Positions 1 to 8,299 are shown, counted from the stretch's first letter. The stretch: 64,000 nt of DNA from Tamaricihabitans halophyticus (GCF_004340875.1 NZ_SLXQ01000010.1:124001-188000); one strand, 5' to 3'. Notes: generated by a model from the letters alone, not told the origin. Numbers and translations are program-made.

Positions 1-810
1 ATGCCGGAAGGGCATACGCTGCACCGGCTGGCGCGGCTGCACCAGCGAAGGTACGCGGGTGAACCGGTGGCGGTATCCAGCCCGCAGGGCCGGTTCGCGG
101 AAAGCGCCGCGCGGATCGACGGTCGGGTACTGCGGGCCGCCGAAGCACACGGCAAACACCTGTTCCACGAGTACGGGCCGGATGCCGTGGTGCATGTACA
201 TCTGGGGCTGTACGGGAAGTTCAGCGAGGCGAAGGTGCCGGCTGGCCCACCGATCGGCCAGGTGCGGATGCGGATGGTCGGCCAGCGCTACTGGACGGAC
301 CTGCGTGGGCCGAACGCCTGCCGGCTGATCACCGAGGACGAGGTGGCGGCTGTTCGCGCGCGGCTGGGTCCGGACCCGATCCGCGGGGACGCCGACCCGG
401 ACCGCGCCTGGCAGCGCATTTCGCGGTCGCGGACGTCAATCGCCACATTGCTGATGGACCAGTCGGTGCTCGCCGGCGTCGGCAATGTGTACCGGGCCGA
501 GGTGTTGTTCCGGCATGGCTTGCCGCCGCTGTTGCCCGGCAGGGAACTGGACTCGCCGGACTGGCAGGCGATCTGGACGGATCTGGTGCGCCTGATGCGG
601 TTGGGGGTACGCACCGGGCGCATTGACACCGTCCGTCCCGAGCACCTGCCCGAGGTGACTGGACGGGCGCCCCGCGAGGATCCGCACGGTGGCGAGGTGT
701 ACGTCTACCGGCGGGCTGGGCAGCCGTGCCTGATCTGTGGCACGGAGGTGCGCATTCAGGAGCTGGCCGGCCGCAAGCTCTACTGGTGCCCGACCTGCCA
801 GCCAGCCTGA
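1..810 (+). CDS. nei: Fpg/Nei-family DNA glycosylase (endonuclease VIII type)
   Basis: Base-excision repair enzyme of 269 aa that removes oxidised bases and nicks the abasic site. The N-terminus after Met is PEGHT; Pro2 is the Schiff-base nucleophile and Glu3 the catalytic acid of the Fpg/Nei family. The C-terminus has a zinc finger, CLIC ... CPTC, with the GRKLYW strand between the cysteine pairs. Length fits the family. The gene begins exactly at the window edge, so its upstream signals are not visible. In mycobacteria the nei1 gene also lies next to tig-clpP1-clpP2, which agrees with this position. A convergent membrane-protein gene follows, with two repeat elements in the gap. Confidence 0.93.
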   Translation: MPEGHTLHRLARLHQRRYAGEPVAVSSPQGRFAESAARIDGRVLRAAEAHGKHLFHEYGPDAVVHVHLGLYGKFSEAKVPAGPPIGQVRMRMVGQRYWTDLRGPNACRLITEDEVAAVRARLGPDPIRGDADPDRAWQRISRSRTSIATLLMDQSVLAGVGNVYRAEVLFRHGLPPLLPGRELDSPDWQAIWTDLVRLMRLGVRTGRIDTVRPEHLPEVTGRAPREDPHGGEVYVYRRAGQPCLICGTEVRIQELAGRKLYWCPTCQPA

Positions 811-811
811 C

Positions 812-833
812 CTCGCTAACCCTAAAGAACGCG
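812..833 (-). repeat. Dispersed repeat type B, copy 1
   Basis: Read on the minus strand this is a 22-bp unit containing GTTCTTTAGGGTTAGCGAG. It is nearly identical to the copies at 37822-37843 and 58226-58247. It lies just after the nei stop codon and 27 bp from a type A hairpin in the same orientation. Confidence 0.75.
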
Positions 834-860
834 ATCACAGCGGGTGCACAAGAGCCCCGA

Positions 861-890
861 TGCCCGCAAGATCCCTAGAGATTGCGGGCA
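861..890 (-). repeat. Dispersed hairpin repeat type A, copy 1
   Basis: Perfect 9-bp arms TGCCCGCAA / TTGCGGGCA enclose a 12-nt loop that reads TCTCTAGGGATC on the minus strand. The loop matches the other type A copies while the outer stem bases differ but still pair. It lies between the convergent genes nei and the membrane-protein gene, so it may also act as a terminator. Confidence 0.8.
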
Positions 891-906
891 CCGAGGGTGT
901 GCCTGC

Positions 907-1677
907 TCAGAAGCCGAAGTCGCCGAAGCCGCCCATGTCGCCGAAGTCTCCACCACCGAAGTCGCCACCCATGTCGCCGCCCATGTCACCGCCGTCGCCC
1001 ATATCGCCTTCGCCGCCCATGTCGCCGCCGCCGTCCATATCGCCGCCCATGTCACCCGCGGCGTAAGGCACTCCGGCCATCCCGGCGAACATCGTGCTGA
1101 AGAGCATCATCGAGCCGACACCCCAGGCGCCAGCTACCAGCGCGGGCTTCCACCACGGCTGGCTGTACCAACCCTGTGGCACCGGCCGACCGGCGACCCG
1201 ACCACCGGGGTAGTAGTGCGGCGTGTTCGCGCCCGGCTCCGGCGAGGCCTCGTAGTCCTCGCCCTCCACGGTGACCTTGCGGTGCTCGCTGACCTTGCCG
1301 GCGTCCCGCTGACCGTTCAGCATCGGCGGCTCCGGTCCGGGGTCCATGCCCATCGCAACCCGCGCGGCGCGCACGTAGTACAGACCCTCCGCGGCGGTCT
1401 CGGTGACCAGGCGACACTGCTCGACGCTGGTTGCCTGCTCCATCTGGGAACCCGCCGCGGTGTAGCGCTCGGCGGCATCCGCGATCGCCTGCTGGGACGC
1501 GGTGTCCGTCCCGGTGAGGTTCATGACCTGGCCGCCGAGGCGCTCGACCCAACGGCGGGACTCGGCCTTGGCGTCTTCCAGGCGTTGCTGGCGAGCCGCT
1601 GCGTTCTTGCGCACGGTGACCACGCCGAGCCCGATGATCACGATCACGAGCGCGAGCAGGATCAGGGGTGTCTCCAC
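907..1677 (-). CDS. Membrane protein with Gly/Asp/Met-rich C-terminal tail
   Basis: Hypothetical protein of 256 aa; no family recognised with confidence. GTG start at 1677 preceded by GGGAGG. One N-terminal membrane segment (about residues 4-22) is followed by a charged, probably helical region (about 23-125), a Pro/Tyr/Trp-rich linker (about 150-175), a second hydrophobic segment (about 178-200), and a tail of about 50 residues made almost only of Gly, Asp, Met and Phe in GDMGG-like units, ending GDFGF. Cysteine is nearly absent. The tail suggests a flexible, acidic, low-complexity segment; whether it binds metal or another protein is not known. It is convergent with nei and followed upstream by the HIT gene on the same strand. 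Confidence 0.8.
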   Translation of the reverse strand: METPLILLALVIVIIGLGVVTVRKNAAARQQRLEDAKAESRRWVERLGGQVMNLTGTDTASQQAIADAAERYTAAGSQMEQATSVEQCRLVTETAAEGLYYVRAARVAMGMDPGPEPPMLNGQRDAGKVSEHRKVTVEGEDYEASPEPGANTPHYYPGGRVAGRPVPQGWYSQPWWKPALVAGAWGVGSMMLFSTMFAGMAGVPYAAGDMGGDMDGGGDMGGEGDMGDGGDMGGDMGGDFGGGDFGDMGGFGDFGF

Positions 1678-1744
1678 TCCTACCTCCCAGGGGTGATTCT
1701 GAACGGGACAACGCGGACACCGGTCCGGAAGTTCCCGGGAACGT

Positions 1745-2086
1745 TTAGCCGGGTGGCCACGTCATCGGTCGGCCGGCCAACACATGACAGTGCACATGGA
1801 AGACGGTCTGATTGGCGTCGCGTCCAGTATTGAACACGAGTCGGTAGCCGGACTCGACAACCCGGTCGATTCGGGCGACCTCCGCGGCCGCGGCGAGCAC
1901 GGCGCCGGCCAGTGGCGGATCGGCCTCGGTCATCGCCGCCACGTCTGTGTGGTGCGTTTTCGGGATCACCAGCACGTGGGTGGCGGCCTGTGGGCTGAGA
2001 TCGCGGAAGGCGAGCACCGAATCGGTTTCGTGTATCACCGTGGCCGGTAGCTCACCGTGGACGATCCGGCAGAACACGCACTGCAT
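1745..2086 (-). CDS. HIT-family nucleotide hydrolase/transferase
   Basis: Protein of 113 aa with the histidine triad HVHCHVL near residues 97-103 and the N-terminal CVFCRIV zinc-type motif typical of Hint/HIT proteins, which hydrolyse nucleoside phosphoramidates or related adenylated substrates in the cytoplasm. The start at 2086 is chosen because AGGAAG lies 6 bases upstream. An in-frame ATG at 2128 would add 14 residues but has no such site. The gene is divergent from the VOC gene at 2246, and an AT-rich palindrome lies between them. Confidence 0.9.
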   Translation of the reverse strand: MQCVFCRIVHGELPATVIHETDSVLAFRDLSPQAATHVLVIPKTHHTDVAAMTEADPPLAGAVLAAAAEVARIDRVVESGYRLVFNTGRDANQTVFHVHCHVLAGRPMTWPPG

Positions 2087-2175
2087 AGCGCTTCCTAACG
2101 CAGAGTTTTGCTGGCCGGGGTCAGGCATGATCAGCAGCCAGACCGTAGCAGGCGAACTATTGTCAACTCGGCTGC

Positions 2176-2197
2176 TATATAAGAAAGTGCTTATATA
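2176..2197. promoter_or_regulatory. AT-rich perfect inverted repeat, likely operator
   Basis: TATATAAG - 6 nt - CTTATATA, two perfect 8-bp arms. It stands out in GC-rich DNA and sits in the divergent HIT/VOC intergenic region about 50 bp before the VOC start. Architecture resembles ArsR- or MarR-type operators. No regulator gene lies directly beside it. Confidence 0.6.
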
Positions 2198-2245
2198 AAG
2201 CCTGAGTTGGTTAACTGGAACAGCGGCGAGGAACTGGAGACGACC

Positions 2246-2653
2246 ATGACCGTGGCGGCACCGAAGATCACCACTTTCCTGATGTTTGAAGGCAAGCAGG
2301 CGGAAGCGGCGATGAACTTCTACGTTTCGCTGTTCGCCGACGGAGCGATCCTGTCGATGACCCACTACGGACCGGAAAGCGGTCCGCTGGCCCGTCAGGT
2401 TCAGCATGCGACGTTCACCATCGCGGGGCAGCGGTTGATGTGTATCGACAGCAGCATGCCGCACGACTTCGGGTTCACCCCGGCCGTGTCGCTGTACGTG
2501 CAGTGCGATACGGCCGAGGAGATCGATCGGTTGTATGCCGCGCTTTCCGAAGGTGGCGGCGAGTTGATGCCGCTGGATTCCTACGGCTTCAGCGCCAAGT
2601 TTGGCTGGCTGACCGACCGGTTCGGTGTCTCCTGGCAACTGAACCTGGCGTAA
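2246..2653 (+). CDS. VOC-family protein (PhnB / 3-demethylubiquinone methyltransferase-like fold)
   Basis: Protein of 135 aa. It has the PhnB-type pattern: TFLMFEGKQAEAAMNFY near the N-terminus, a central LYVQCDTAEEIDRLYAAL helix, and a C-terminal YGFSAKFGWLTDRFGVSWQL block. Family members are small glyoxalase-fold proteins whose substrates are mostly unknown. The start at ATG 2246 is supported by GGAG 7 bases upstream. Upstream lies the AT-rich palindrome, so expression is probably controlled by a repressor encoded elsewhere. It is convergent with the sigma factor gene, with only 26 bp between stops. Confidence 0.85.
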   Translation: MTVAAPKITTFLMFEGKQAEAAMNFYVSLFADGAILSMTHYGPESGPLARQVQHATFTIAGQRLMCIDSSMPHDFGFTPAVSLYVQCDTAEEIDRLYAALSEGGGELMPLDSYGFSAKFGWLTDRFGVSWQLNLA

Positions 2654-2679
2654 TCGTCCACAGTGCACGAAACACGCCG

Positions 2680-3594
2680 TCACCGGCTGATCGTGGTCGA
2701 TTGCTCCACACGAGACAGTTTCGCCGGGTTGCGCACATAGAACAGTCCGGTGATCAGCCCAGCTTCCATGCGGACTGTGAATACGCCGTCGAGTTCCCCG
2801 TTGACGCGGCTGAGCAGCGCCGGGTTTCCGTTGATCAGCACGGGTTCGAAGGAAAGTAGTCCACCCGCGTCGATCCCGGCGCTGAGCAACCTGGCGACCT
2901 TGTCCGCGCCGACGATCGGGCGCGGCATCACCCGGCGAGCACCCCCGCCATCGCCCATCGCGACGACGCCCGGTGCCAGGATGTCGACCAGATCCTGTAC
3001 CTCGCCCGTGGTGATCGCCCGTTGAAACGCCGCAAGCGCCGCCTTGGTTTCGGCTGAGGTGGTGCCGGTGCGTGGCCGGCGAGCGGCGACGTGTTCCCGG
3101 GCGCGATGCGCGATCTGCCGGACCGTCGCCGCGCTCTTGTCGACCGCGTCCGCGATCTCGCGATAGCTCACGTCGAACACCTCACGCAGCACGAACACGG
3201 CGCGCTCGGTGGGGGTGAGGGTTTCCAGTACCAGCAGCATCGCGATCGAAACGCTTTCCGCCAGCTCGACGTCTTCGGCTACGTCGGGGGCGGTCAGCAG
3301 CGGTTCGGGTAGCCAGGGGCCGACATAGGACTCCTTGCGCCGGCTGAGCGTGCGCAGCCGGGTGAGCGCCTGGCGGGTGGTGATCCTGATCAGGTACGCG
3401 CGGGCGTCCCTGATCGCGGCGTGCTCGACATCGGCCCACCGCAGCCAGGTTTCCTGCAGCACATCCTCCGCGTCCGCCGCCGAGCCGAGCATTTCGTAGG
3501 CAACCGTGAACAGCAGGTTCCGGTGGGTGAGAAACGCATCGGTCGCGGAGTGCTGCTGGTCTTCCGTCGCGCCGGGTCGCGCCGCGCTGGCCAT
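2680..3594 (-). CDS. sigJ: ECF41-type RNA polymerase sigma factor (SigJ-like)
   Basis: Sigma factor of 304 aa. Region 2 (about residues 20-85) and region 4 (about 118-170, with the SYREIADAVDKSAATVRQIAHRA helix-turn-helix) are followed by a SnoaL-like C-terminal domain (about 180-300). Three signatures of the ECF41 group are present: WLPEP at 94-98 in the linker, DGGG at 215-218, and NPAKL at 289-293, a variant of the usual NPDKL. In this group the C-terminal domain acts as a built-in regulator instead of a separate anti-sigma factor. Start at ATG 3594 with GGAG upstream. The divergent gene at 3787 encodes a flavin oxidoreductase, a common ECF41 partner and probable target. Confidence 0.92.
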   Translation of the reverse strand: MASAARPGATEDQQHSATDAFLTHRNLLFTVAYEMLGSAADAEDVLQETWLRWADVEHAAIRDARAYLIRITTRQALTRLRTLSRRKESYVGPWLPEPLLTAPDVAEDVELAESVSIAMLLVLETLTPTERAVFVLREVFDVSYREIADAVDKSAATVRQIAHRAREHVAARRPRTGTTSAETKAALAAFQRAITTGEVQDLVDILAPGVVAMGDGGGARRVMPRPIVGADKVARLLSAGIDAGGLLSFEPVLINGNPALLSRVNGELDGVFTVRMEAGLITGLFYVRNPAKLSRVEQSTTISR

Positions 3595-3630
3595 AGTGGT
3601 CTCCGTTCGCTCGCTGCTGCTTCCCCAGAG

Positions 3631-3657
3631 GACCCCGGACCGCGTGGGTTTGTGACA
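3631..3657 (-). promoter_or_regulatory. Candidate ECF41 promoter for the sigma factor gene
   Basis: On the minus strand TGTCACA (3657-3651) is followed after 16 nt by GGTC (3634-3631). The recalled ECF41 consensus is TGTCACA for -35 and CGTC for -10. This would give a 5' leader of about 30 nt and autoregulation. Confidence 0.5.
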
Positions 3658-3723
3658 GGCCCGCCAGTGTCCTGTACTCAGCTGTGTCCTACGCCACTTT
3701 AGGTGCTTGAGGTCCGCGCCGGT

Positions 3724-3750
3724 TGTCACGCGAACCGGGGCGCCGGCATC
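3724..3750 (+). promoter_or_regulatory. Candidate ECF41 promoter for the oxidoreductase gene
   Basis: TGTCACG (3724-3730), 16 nt, then CATC (3747-3750). It has the same spacing as the minus-strand candidate and lies about 37 bp before the start codon at 3787. Confidence 0.45.
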
Positions 3751-3786
3751 TCCATGTCGACTAGTTGAGCCGATCAGGAGGTCACC

Positions 3787-4872
3787 ATGAGGATCGTGGT
3801 TGTGGGCGCCGGCTACGCGGGTACGTTCGCGGCGAACCGGCTGGCAAGGAAGCTACCGGCGGCCGAGGTCACGGTGCTCAACGCGCGGCCCGAGTTCGTC
3901 GAGCGAGTTCGGCTGCACCAGCGGATCGTGGGATCGCACGAGGCGAGTACGCCGCTGAGCGCGATGCTGCGGGATGGCATTACCGCGCGGGTGGGCGTGG
4001 TGGACAAGCTCGGGGCGGGCGCGGCGCATCTCGCCGATGGTGCGAGCCTCGAATTCGACTACGCGTTTCTCGCGGTCGGTAGTGCCTCCCGGCCCATGCC
4101 TGGCACTGTGCCGGTGGACAGCTGGGAAGGTGCGCAGCGTGCCCGCGCGGCGCTGGCCGCTCTAGGCGCGGGCGACACCGTGACGGTGGTCGGGGGAGGT
4201 TCGACGGGCATCGAGACGGCGACCGAGGTTGCCGAGGCGCGACCGGATCTCCGGGTGCGGCTGGTGGGTGCGGCGATCGCGGACTACTTCGCGCATTCGG
4301 CGCGTGACCGCGTGCTCGCCGGACTGGCACGGCTGAACGTCGAGGTTGTCGCCGACACCGTGGTCGATATTGCCGAGCGCGGTACGGGCGCTGGTCCAAC
4401 CGCTGGGCTGCTGCGGCTCTCCTCCGGGGCGAGATTGTCCAGCGAACTGACCCTGTGGGCCGTGGTGGCCGAGGTGCCCGCGCTGGCGGCGCGAAGCGGG
4501 CTCGAAGTCGATGCGAGCGGCCGGGCGGTCGTGGATCACTACTTGCGCAGTGTGAGCGATGGGCGGATCTTCGCGATCGGGGACTGTGCGGGCGTGCCGG
4601 GCGCCAGGTTCGCCTGTCAGGTGGCCCTGCCACAGGCCTCGCACGCGGTCGATACGTTGGCGCGGCTGGTCGCCGGGCGGGTGCCCAGGCCGTACTCCTG
4701 GCGCTATTTCGGTCAGGGTGTCAGCCTCGGCCGCAAGGACGCGGTGAACCAGTTCGCGTACCGCGACGACACGCCCCGGCGGGCGTATTTCGCTGGCGGT
4801 GCCGCGGCGCTGACGAAAGAGGCGGCCAGCCGAGGTATTCGGGCGGTCACCCGAGCCGGCATTGGTATCTGA
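3787..4872 (+). CDS. NAD(P)/FAD-dependent oxidoreductase, NDH-2/ferredoxin-reductase-like
   Basis: Flavoprotein of 361 aa, pyridine nucleotide-disulfide oxidoreductase fold. The FAD site GAGYAG is at residues 7-12, the NAD(P) site VVGGGSTGIE lies near 133-142, and the second FAD motif GRIFAIGDCAG near 258-268. No redox-active CxxC pair is seen, so it resembles type II NADH dehydrogenase-like enzymes more than thioredoxin reductases. Electron acceptor is unknown. Start has a perfect AGGAGG 5 bases upstream. Divergent from the ECF41 sigma gene, with which it probably forms a regulatory pair. Confidence 0.88.
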   Translation: MRIVVVGAGYAGTFAANRLARKLPAAEVTVLNARPEFVERVRLHQRIVGSHEASTPLSAMLRDGITARVGVVDKLGAGAAHLADGASLEFDYAFLAVGSASRPMPGTVPVDSWEGAQRARAALAALGAGDTVTVVGGGSTGIETATEVAEARPDLRVRLVGAAIADYFAHSARDRVLAGLARLNVEVVADTVVDIAERGTGAGPTAGLLRLSSGARLSSELTLWAVVAEVPALAARSGLEVDASGRAVVDHYLRSVSDGRIFAIGDCAGVPGARFACQVALPQASHAVDTLARLVAGRVPRPYSWRYFGQGVSLGRKDAVNQFAYRDDTPRRAYFAGGAAALTKEAASRGIRAVTRAGIGI

Positions 4873-4966
4873 CCACTGGGTTAACCGTTCGCGGCGAGGG
4901 TTGGCGGTCCACAAAGGATTACGGCTCGTGCGGTACCGCCGATATGGCCGGTCAGGCCTTGTCAAG

Positions 4967-5043
<77 letters not shown>

Positions 5044-5128
5044 TACGTCACCCGACTCGCACCGAGGCCGGTGCGATGGTGTCGAATCGACGTGGGCTAG
5101 ACTAACCTGCGTCGCACGGCGACCCCAT

Positions 5129-5199
5129 GCGGGTGTAGCTCAATGGTAGAGCCCCAGCCTTCCAAGCTGGCTACGCGGGTTCGATTCCCGTCACCCGCT
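5129..5199 (+). tRNA. tRNA-Gly (UCC)
   Basis: Cloverleaf with acceptor GCGGGTG / CACCCGC, D stem GCTC/GAGC, anticodon stem CCAGC/GCTGG with loop CTTCCAA (anticodon TCC), T loop TTCGATT, discriminator T. The 3' CCA is not encoded. A strong terminator follows 7 bp later. Confidence 0.97.
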
Positions 5200-5206
5200 C
5201 TCGGTT

Positions 5207-5243
5207 GAAGGAGTGCCCCGGCCGCCGGGGCACTCCTTCTTTT
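5207..5243 (+). terminator. Rho-independent terminator after tRNA-Gly
   Basis: A perfect 14-bp stem (5207-5220 with 5226-5239) and a 5-nt loop are followed by four T residues. One of the clearest intrinsic terminators in the window. Confidence 0.92.
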
Positions 5244-5433
5244 CGGTTCCGGCCCGTATCTCGGTCTGGCCGGCATCGTGGAGCGACGGTGTTACCAAAC
5301 ACCCGGCGGTGCTCCGCACGGCATTTGTCCCACCCAAATCCGGTGCTCCAGGCTGCTCGAATAGACTCGGCCAGCATCCCGCGGTGAACTATGCCCGGGG
5401 TATCTAGTCCTGCATGCGCCCAAGGAGATCACG

Positions 5434-6897
5434 TTGAAAAGCACCGTCGAGCAGCTGAGCCCGACGCGGGTCAAGATCAACGTCGAGGTGCCGTTCGACG
5501 AGCTCAAGCCCAACTTTGACCGCGCCTACCGCAAGCTTGCCAAGCAGGTGCGCATTCCCGGTTTCCGGCCGGGCAAGGCGCCCGCGCGAGTGCTGGAAAG
5601 CCGGCTCGGCCGCGGGGCAGTGCTCGAAGAGGTCGTCAATGAGGCCATTCCCGCGAAGTACATGGAAGCCGTGAACAGCGGGGAAGTGCGCACCCTCGGC
5701 CGTCCGGACCTCGAGGTCACGCAGATCGAGGACGGTGACACGCTCGCGTTCACCGCCGAGGTCGATATCCGCCCGCAGATCACCATCCCCGCCTTCGGCG
5801 AGTTGGCCATCACCGTCGACGACATCGAGCTCGACGAGTCCGAGGTCGAGGAGCAGCTTGACCAGCTGCGTGCTCGGTTCGGCACGTTGTCCGGAGTGGA
5901 TCGCCCCGCCGAGTCCGGCGATTTCGTTTCCATCGACCTTTCGGCCACTGTGGACGGCGAGCCGGTCGAGGACGCCACCACGTCCGGTCTGTCCTACGAG
6001 ATCGGTTCCGGTGAACTCGTCGAGGGCATCGACGAGGCGTTGATCGGCGCCAACGAGGGCGAAACGAAGACGTTCACCACCAAGCTGGTCGCCGGCGAGT
6101 ACGCCGACCGGGACGCCGACGTCGAGGTCACCGTCCAATCGATCAAGCACCGCGAACTCCCCGAAGCCGACGACGAGTTCGCCCAGCTGGCCAGTGAGTT
6201 CGACACCATCCAGGAACTGCGCGACGACCTGCGGCAGCGGGTCGAGCGGGTCAAGCGGATGCAGCAGGGCGTGCAGGCCAGGGACAAGGTGCTGGACGCG
6301 CTGCTGGAGAGCACCGAGATACCGGTGCCGGACAGCGTCGTCGAGTCCGAGGTGGACGTACGCAAGCACGACGCGATCCACGCCTTCGACCACGACGACG
6401 CCGCCTTCCAGAACTGGCTGCAGGAGCAGGGCCAGTCCCAGGAAGAGTTCGACGCGGAACAGCGGGTCGAGGCCGAGAAGTCCGTCCGCAGCCAGCTGCT
6501 GCTGGACACCATCGCGGACGAGCAGAACCTCCAGGTTTCGGACAACGAACTCACCGAACGCATCGTCTACCAGGCGCAGCGGTTCGGGGTGAGCCCTGAT
6601 GAGTACGTCCAGCGTGCGCAGCAGTCCGGCCAGCTCGGTTCGATCTTCGCCGACGTCCGGCGGGGCAAGGCCCTTGGCACCGTGGTTCGCTCGGCCACGG
6701 TGACCGATGCCAGCGGTAACGCGATCGACCTCGACGAGCTGTTCGGGCCTGCGGAGGACGCCTCCGCGGAGGCGTCGACTGACGAGACAGCCGCGGTGGA
6801 AAGCTCAGATGAAGCGGTGCCGGCGGACGAGACCTCGACGGTTGAGGCCTCGGACGCGGCCGGGGACAGCGAGCAATCGGATCAGCGCGATAAGTGA
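5434..6897 (+). CDS. tig: Trigger factor, ribosome-associated chaperone
   Basis: Chaperone of 487 aa that binds nascent chains at the ribosome exit and has peptidyl-prolyl isomerase activity. The ribosome-binding signature GFRPGKAP lies near residues 43-50, the FKBP-like domain spans about 150-240, and the long helical C-terminal arm about 245-430. After about residue 445 there is an acidic Glu/Asp/Ala/Ser-rich tail that is longer than the enzymatic core needs, as in other actinobacteria. The start is TTG at 5434, supported by AAGGAG 7 bases upstream and by the conserved N-terminus MKSTVEQLSPTRV. It precedes clpP1-clpP2, coupling folding and degradation genes. Confidence 0.97.
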   Translation: MKSTVEQLSPTRVKINVEVPFDELKPNFDRAYRKLAKQVRIPGFRPGKAPARVLESRLGRGAVLEEVVNEAIPAKYMEAVNSGEVRTLGRPDLEVTQIEDGDTLAFTAEVDIRPQITIPAFGELAITVDDIELDESEVEEQLDQLRARFGTLSGVDRPAESGDFVSIDLSATVDGEPVEDATTSGLSYEIGSGELVEGIDEALIGANEGETKTFTTKLVAGEYADRDADVEVTVQSIKHRELPEADDEFAQLASEFDTIQELRDDLRQRVERVKRMQQGVQARDKVLDALLESTEIPVPDSVVESEVDVRKHDAIHAFDHDDAAFQNWLQEQGQSQEEFDAEQRVEAEKSVRSQLLLDTIADEQNLQVSDNELTERIVYQAQRFGVSPDEYVQRAQQSGQLGSIFADVRRGKALGTVVRSATVTDASGNAIDLDELFGPAEDASAEASTDETAAVESSDEAVPADETSTVEASDAAGDSEQSDQRDK

Positions 6898-6913
6898 TTT
6901 CGCACGCTCTGGG

Positions 6914-6955
6914 CGAACGTGGGCGGTGTCGGGAAGTCGGCGCCGCCCACGTTCG
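6914..6955. terminator. 13-bp inverted repeat after tig
   Basis: CGAACGTGGGCGG (6914-6926) pairs perfectly with CCGCCCACGTTCG (6943-6955) around a 16-nt loop. There is no T tract. It may be an actinobacterial-type terminator between tig and the clp genes. Confidence 0.65.
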
Positions 6956-7013
6956 TTAGGGTCGATTGCATAGAGATCAGCTCACCCGAATCTCTGAAAG
7001 AAAGCAGGCAGAC

Positions 7014-7625
7014 GTGACGCAGCACCCCACGCCCGAGATGCGGACGGCGACCGCTGGGCTCAACCTGAACGACTCGGTGTACGAGCGGCTGCTCCGGGAA
7101 CGGATTATCGTCCTCGGCTCGGAGGTCAAGGACGATATCGCCAATCAGATCACCGCGCAGCTGCTGCTCTTGTCCGCGGAAGACCCCGAGTCGGACATCA
7201 AGTTCTACATCAACTCGCCGGGCGGTTCGGTCACCGCGGGCATGGCGATCTACGACACGATGCACTTGATCGAGTGTGACGTGGTGACCGTCGGAATGGG
7301 CCTGGCGGCTTCGATGGGGCAGTTCCTGCTCTCCGCCGGCACCCCTGGCAAGCGCTACGCGCTGCCGCACGCGCGCATCCTGATGCACCAGCCTTCGGCC
7401 GGCGTTGGTGGCACCGCGGCCGACATCGCGATTCAGGCCGAGATGCTGGTCAAGCACAAGCAGGAGATGGCCGAGCTCATCGCGCAGCACACCGGGCAGT
7501 CCGTGGAACGGATCGTGTCCGACTCGGACCGCGACCGGTGGTTTACCGCGCAGGAAGCGCAGGAGTACGGCTTCATCGACCACGTGCTTTCCCGTGAGAA
7601 CCAGCTCCCCAGGTCGGGCAGCTGA
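7014..7625 (+). CDS. clpP1: ATP-dependent Clp protease proteolytic subunit 1
   Basis: Serine peptidase of 203 aa, family S14. The catalytic triad is Ser100 (GLAASMG), His125 (MHQP) and Asp174 (DRDRWF). INSPGGS forms the oxyanion-side loop. The GTG start at 7014 gives MTQHPTPEMR..., which aligns with mycobacterial ClpP1; an upstream in-frame ATG at 6966 would add 16 residues without family support. In actinobacteria ClpP1 and ClpP2 form a mixed double ring that works with ClpX or ClpC1. clpP2 begins 29 bp downstream, so the two are co-transcribed. Confidence 0.96.
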   Translation: MTQHPTPEMRTATAGLNLNDSVYERLLRERIIVLGSEVKDDIANQITAQLLLLSAEDPESDIKFYINSPGGSVTAGMAIYDTMHLIECDVVTVGMGLAASMGQFLLSAGTPGKRYALPHARILMHQPSAGVGGTAADIAIQAEMLVKHKQEMAELIAQHTGQSVERIVSDSDRDRWFTAQEAQEYGFIDHVLSRENQLPRSGS

Positions 7626-7654
7626 GGCACGTACCCCACGAGGAGATATTTCAG

Positions 7655-8281
7655 ATGAGCGAGTTGCATCTTCCGCAAGCCCGGTACGTGCTGCCGTCGT
7701 ACATCGAGCGGACCAGCTACGGGGTCAAGGAATCCAATCCCTATAACAAGCTCTACGAGGAACGGATCATCTTCCTCGGTGTGCAGGTCGACGACGCCTC
7801 CGCGAACGACGTGATGGCGCAGCTGCTGCACCTCGAGCACGACGATCCGGACCGCGACATCACGATGTACATCAACTCGCCGGGTGGTTCGTTCACCTCG
7901 CTGATGGCCATCTACGACACCATGCAGTACGTCCGCCCGGACATTTCCACCGCTTGCCTCGGCCAGGCTGCCTCGGCCGCGGCCGTACTACTCGCGGCCG
8001 GTACCCCCGGCAAGCGGATGGCATTGCCGAACACCCGCGTGTTGATCCACCAGCCGGCTACCGAGGGTGTTTACGGTCAGGTGTCGGACCTGGAGATCCA
8101 GAACAACGAGATTCAGCGGGTGCGCAGGCTGATGGAGTCCACCCTGGCCAAGCACGCGAACAAGTCGGCGGAGGAGATCCGGCAGGACATCGACCGGGAC
8201 AAGATTCTCACCGCCGAGGAGGCGAAGGAGTACGGCATTGTCGACGAGGTGCTGCCGTACCGCAAGATGTCCGCGTCGTAA
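7655..8281 (+). CDS. clpP2: ATP-dependent Clp protease proteolytic subunit 2
   Basis: Second S14 subunit, 208 aa. The triad is Ser107 (GQAASAA), His132 (IHQP) and Asp182 (IDRDKI). The N-terminus QARYVLPSYIERTSYG corresponds to the propeptide and axial-loop region that is trimmed in mycobacterial ClpP2. An AGGAG-type ribosome binding site lies in the short spacer after clpP1. A 12-bp inverted repeat follows the stop codon and separates the operon from clpX. Confidence 0.96.
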   Translation: MSELHLPQARYVLPSYIERTSYGVKESNPYNKLYEERIIFLGVQVDDASANDVMAQLLHLEHDDPDRDITMYINSPGGSFTSLMAIYDTMQYVRPDISTACLGQAASAAAVLLAAGTPGKRMALPNTRVLIHQPATEGVYGQVSDLEIQNNEIQRVRRLMESTLAKHANKSAEEIRQDIDRDKILTAEEAKEYGIVDEVLPYRKMSAS

Positions 8282-8299
8282 GACACCTGGGCTAGCGGC

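Noticed and set aside
844-1833. A 329-codon plus-strand frame with HVAAHV repeats
   Set aside because: It is the reverse complement of the Gly/Asp/Met tail gene; the minus strand has a ribosome binding site and membrane segments.
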